NCBI RefSeq assembly: GCF_002120225.1
Contig: NZ_LAPZ01000003.1
Location: forward strand, 186,001 to 250,000
Reading direction: 5' to 3'
From: Tenacibaculum holothuriorum
GTDB taxonomy: Bacteria > Bacteroidota > Bacteroidia > Flavobacteriales > Flavobacteriaceae
Length of the DNA: 64,000 nt
In this document: positions 61,306 through 64,000 of the stretch, in pieces
Layout: each line of letters starts with the position of its first letter
How positions within the stretch are numbered: position 1 is the first letter of the stretch
The notes under the pieces: generated by a model
What the model saw: only the letters and a program-made list of their open reading frames with translations
Database searches by the model: none
What the model was told of the DNA's origin: nothing
Position numbers and translations under genes: made by a program

Positions 61306-61313
61306 TAAATTTG
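61306..61313 (+). promoter_or_regulatory. Putative -7 element of the second type B protein gene
   Basis: TAAATTTG, identical to that of the first copy, 25 bases before ATG 61338. Confidence 0.5.
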
Positions 61314-61337
61314 TAATAGGGGTTAATTATTTAAAAA

Positions 61338-64000
61338 ATGAAGAATATAATAAACATATTAATTCTTCTTACTTCAATAGTTACAATAGCGCAAAATGAA
61401 GCAAACAATTGGTATTTTGGTAGAAATGCAGGTATAAATTTTAGCGCCGGGAATCCTGTTGCCCTTACTAACGGACAATTAAATACTCTCGAAGGATGTG
61501 CTTCAATTTCAGATATTAATGGAAACCTTCTATTTTATACTGAAGGAACTCAAGTATGGGACAGAAATAACAACTTAATGCCTAACGGTACTAACTTATT
61601 AGGTCATGAATCTAGCTCACAATCGGCATTAATTGTTCCCAATCCAACTAATTCAGATATATACTATTTATTTACGGTAGATGCTCAAGAAGTAGATACC
61701 AACGGGTTACGCTATTCTATCATTGATATGAATTTAAATGGAGGTAACGGAGATGTTACAACCAAAAACATTCAATTAGCTCCTTCTGCCTTAGAAAAAA
61801 TTACAGCAGTTGTTGGTAGAACATGCGATTCTTTTTGGGTAATAAGTGTAGATAGAAGTAACTTTTATGCTTATGAAGTAAATTCTGCAGGTGTTAATAC
61901 AACTCCTATTACCTCTCCGCTTGGTTTTTCTAGCCTATTTAGTACTAGAGGCTATATAAAACTGTCTCCCGACGGTACAAAATTAGCACTAGCTAGTTCA
62001 GAAAGTGGTACTTATATTTATGATTTTGATGCCAGTTCTGGAATTGTTAGCAATCGAAGAACTTTAAATTTAGATGGATTTATAGGATATGGAGTAGAAT
62101 TTTCAGTTTCAGGAAATAAATTATATGTTGCAACTGGACCAGCGATTAATGATAACACAGGCAATCAAAGAGCTCGTATATTTCAATTCGACCTTAATAA
62201 TCCAGATATAAATGATATTAACAATTCTAGAGGAGCACCAATTTATGATTATCTCGGTACAAGAGGTGCTTTACAATTAGGTCCAGATGGAAAAATATAT
62301 TATGCTATTTTTGATAGACCTCAACTAGGAGTAATTAACTCTCCTGAAAGTGATAGAAATAATGTTAATTATGTACATAACGGTGTTAATTTAAGTGGTA
62401 GAAGATCTTCGCAAGGTTTACCCCCATTTATTCAATCATTCTTCTTACCCACCACAATATTGAATGCAGATAATAACGAAGTTATTAGTACTTCTAAACA
62501 GTTTTTTTGTTCAGGTAGAGATTATATTCTTAAAGCAGGAAGAATAGAACCTGGAGCAACTTATAGATGGGAAAAAGATGGTAACATTATTGGGACGGAT
62601 TCTATACTAACCACTAACGATGTAAATTTTGGACCAGGAATTTATAACCTAACTATTGAATTAAGCAGTACTTGTAATACTACTTTATCGGCAGATGCTG
62701 ATATTGAATTCGTTCCTTCTCCAGTAGTCAACACAGTTCCTACTTTCATTCAGTGCGATCAAGATAATAATCCCACAGATAATCAAACTACTTTCGACCT
62801 TACCACTCAAGAAGCAGCATTAACTAATAACGTTAGTAATGTAAGTGTTCAGTTTTTCTTACAGTCAGATACTACCTTTTCTAATCCATTACCAAAATCC
62901 AGTTACGTTAATACTTCAAATCCAGAAACCTTAGTAGTAAGAGTTAGTGTAAATTCATCTACAAATTCAAATTGTTTTACTTTAGGAAGTCTTACCCTGC
63001 AAGTTATTAATTCTGGAATTACGAACACAAATATTACAAATGTTTATGCTTGTGAACTAGATGCAAATGCAAATACTCCAAATGCAACTAATAGTCAAGG
63101 TACTGGGAATGGTTATTATGATTTTAATCAAAAGATCAATGAAATTATAAACTTAAACCCATCTATATCCTTAAGCTCTCATGATATTGAATTCTATAGA
63201 ACTCAAAACGATGCAAATAACCAAACGAACGAAATAACACCTCCTTATGAAGATGATTTATTTGTTAATGATTCTGATGTTTTTGTTCGAATAGTTCCGA
63301 AATCTGATACTAGCTGTTTTACAATCATAGGTTTTAAATTATTTGTTGAACCGTTACCAATTCCACAAGGTAGCACCACACCTTTAAACTTATGTACCGC
63401 TAATGATTTAACTTCAGAAAGTGTAATTTTAAATGCTGATACTGGGAATGCAAACCACACCTATCAATGGTATTTAAATAATACGGCTATTACAAATGCT
63501 ACTCAAGCAAGTTATACAGCTACAGAAATAGGCACTTATAAAGTAGAAGCTTATACTAATAATAGTCAAATGACAAACTCTTGTGCTGGTTATAATACAT
63601 TTCTCGTAACTAAAAATGAAGTTGCCAATGTACCTACGTTTGAATTATGTGACACAGATGCTAATCCTGCAGATCAACAAACTATTTTTAATCTTACAAC
63701 ACAAGAAAATGCTCTAACAAATAATAATTCAAATGCTATTGTAGATTTTTTTCTTGAAAGTGATACTACTTTTTCTAATCCATTAAATAAGACAAATCAT
63801 ACAAATACCACAAATCCAGAAAGGTTAATAGTTCGTGTAAATTTTGATCCAAGCGTACCTAACTGTTACAGTTATGGAAGACTTACGCTACAAGTAACTA
63901 ATGCAGGAATAACCAATGCAGCTATTAGTGATATTTATATTTGTGAAATAGATGCCAATGCTAATAATTCAAACGCAACAAATAGTATAGGTACAGGAGA
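61338..64000 (+). CDS. Second giant T9SS type B-like surface protein, 3' end outside window
   Basis: Open for 887 codons from ATG 61338 to the window edge with no stop. Signal peptide 1-18, then W-Y-F-G-R-N-A-G and L-N-T-L-E-G-C as in the first protein, with L-S-P-D-G-T-K-L and L-G-P-D-G-K-I-Y marking the same propeller-like domain. From about residue 390 Ig-like and Cys-Asp modules (C-D-Q-D-N-N, C-E-L-D-A-N-A-N, C-D-T-D-A-N) begin; a unit of 298 codons repeats (see findings). The sorting domain is expected beyond the edge. Tandem paralogue of the gene before it, separated by a terminator and with its own promoter. Confidence 0.85.
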   Translation, partial: MKNIINILILLTSIVTIAQNEANNWYFGRNAGINFSAGNPVALTNGQLNTLEGCASISDINGNLLFYTEGTQVWDRNNNLMPNGTNLLGHESSSQSALIVPNPTNSDIYYLFTVDAQEVDTNGLRYSIIDMNLNGGNGDVTTKNIQLAPSALEKITAVVGRTCDSFWVISVDRSNFYAYEVNSAGVNTTPITSPLGFSSLFSTRGYIKLSPDGTKLALASSESGTYIYDFDASSGIVSNRRTLNLDGFIGYGVEFSVSGNKLYVATGPAINDNTGNQRARIFQFDLNNPDINDINNSRGAPIYDYLGTRGALQLGPDGKIYYAIFDRPQLGVINSPESDRNNVNYVHNGVNLSGRRSSQGLPPFIQSFFLPTTILNADNNEVISTSKQFFCSGRDYILKAGRIEPGATYRWEKDGNIIGTDSILTTNDVNFGPGIYNLTIELSSTCNTTLSADADIEFVPSPVVNTVPTFIQCDQDNNPTDNQTTFDLTTQEAALTNNVSNVSVQFFLQSDTTFSNPLPKSSYVNTSNPETLVVRVSVNSSTNSNCFTLGSLTLQVINSGITNTNITNVYACELDANANTPNATNSQGTGNGYYDFNQKINEIINLNPSISLSSHDIEFYRTQNDANNQTNEITPPYEDDLFVNDSDVFVRIVPKSDTSCFTIIGFKLFVEPLPIPQGSTTPLNLCTANDLTSESVILNADTGNANHTYQWYLNNTAITNATQASYTATEIGTYKVEAYTNNSQMTNSCAGYNTFLVTKNEVANVPTFELCDTDANPADQQTIFNLTTQENALTNNNSNAIVDFFLESDTTFSNPLNKTNHTNTTNPERLIVRVNFDPSVPNCYSYGRLTLQVTNAGITNAAISDIYICEIDANANNSNATNSIGTG

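Noticed and set aside
1-64000. tRNA, rRNA or known riboswitches
   Set aside because: No cloverleaf, T-loop GGTTCGAATCC-type sequence or rRNA-like block was noticed by eye; a covariance search (tRNAscan-SE, Infernal) would be decisive.

Overview
The window reads as chromosomal DNA of a marine-type Flavobacteriaceae (Bacteroidota), perhaps close to Tenacibaculum or Polaribacter; the genus is a guess. The evidence is the low GC content, the near absence of Shine-Dalgarno sequences, promoters of the Bacteroidota form TTG-N18-21-TAnnTTTG, Por/type IX secretion (T9SS) C-terminal domains of types A and B, and family-restricted proteins (DUF2853, DUF3276, a CAL67264-type membrane protein, long NusB, RprXY-like two-component pair). 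No rRNA, tRNA, CRISPR array, prophage or insertion sequence was seen. Almost everything is core genome.

Layout. 1-5.7 kb: envelope cluster, with the edge of a probable Fe-S protein, an MCE/MlaD-like lipid carrier, an Amidase_3 plus SPOR peptidoglycan amidase, an LptD-like LPS assembly barrel and RidA. 5.7-7.4 kb: a secreted seven-repeat beta-propeller protein with a T9SS tail, bracketed by an imperfect inverted repeat, so probably an inserted cassette. 7.4-11 kb: a glycolysis block on the minus strand (methylglyoxal synthase, two tandem GAPDH genes, ATP-type phosphofructokinase). 11-20 kb: sodium:solute symporter, TPR protein, DUF2853, L-serine dehydratase, SanA-like protein, YaaA, PhnP-like metallohydrolase and a conserved 481-residue protein of unknown role. 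20.2-21.8 kb: an ECF sigma factor, probable anti-sigma factor and periplasmic sensor. 21.8-24.5 kb: two small conserved proteins and kdsB with a HAD phosphatase and a CAT-like acyltransferase. 24.6-25.4 kb: a puzzling leader region with two mini-ORFs, a terminator and a degenerate hotdog-like protein.

25.4-32.3 kb: idi/PTPS/manA operon, a cyclophilin lipoprotein, prfC overlapping an outer-membrane barrel gene, and a cyclophilin-FKBP fusion. 32.4-35.3 kb: three tandem secreted proteins made of TonB C-terminal domains without a membrane anchor. 35.3-42.8 kb: DUF962 protein, CsaA, small membrane protein plus EttA, holA, an orphan HsdR_N-type nuclease domain, GT2 glycosyltransferase, a ceramidase-like membrane protein, TsaC and a PRiA4_ORF3-like protein. 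42.8-45.2 kb: a probable menaquinone operon (hotdog thioesterase, alpha/beta hydrolase, isochorismate synthase). 45.3-54.7 kb: DUF3276, ABC exporter, leucine-type dehydrogenase, NusB, DUF1573 lipoprotein, YajC, YbbR, CoaE and an RprXY-like pair. 54.8-64 kb: an ABC-2 transporter and two very large paralogous T9SS type B surface proteins; the second runs off the right edge.

The most interesting points are the anchorless TonB-CTD array, the inverted-repeat cassette around the propeller gene, the leader region at 24.6-25.4 kb, the palindromic back-to-back promoter at 42812-42829, the triplicated barrel protein behind prfC and the repeat-built type B proteins. No clear defence or otherwise wholly new system was found.
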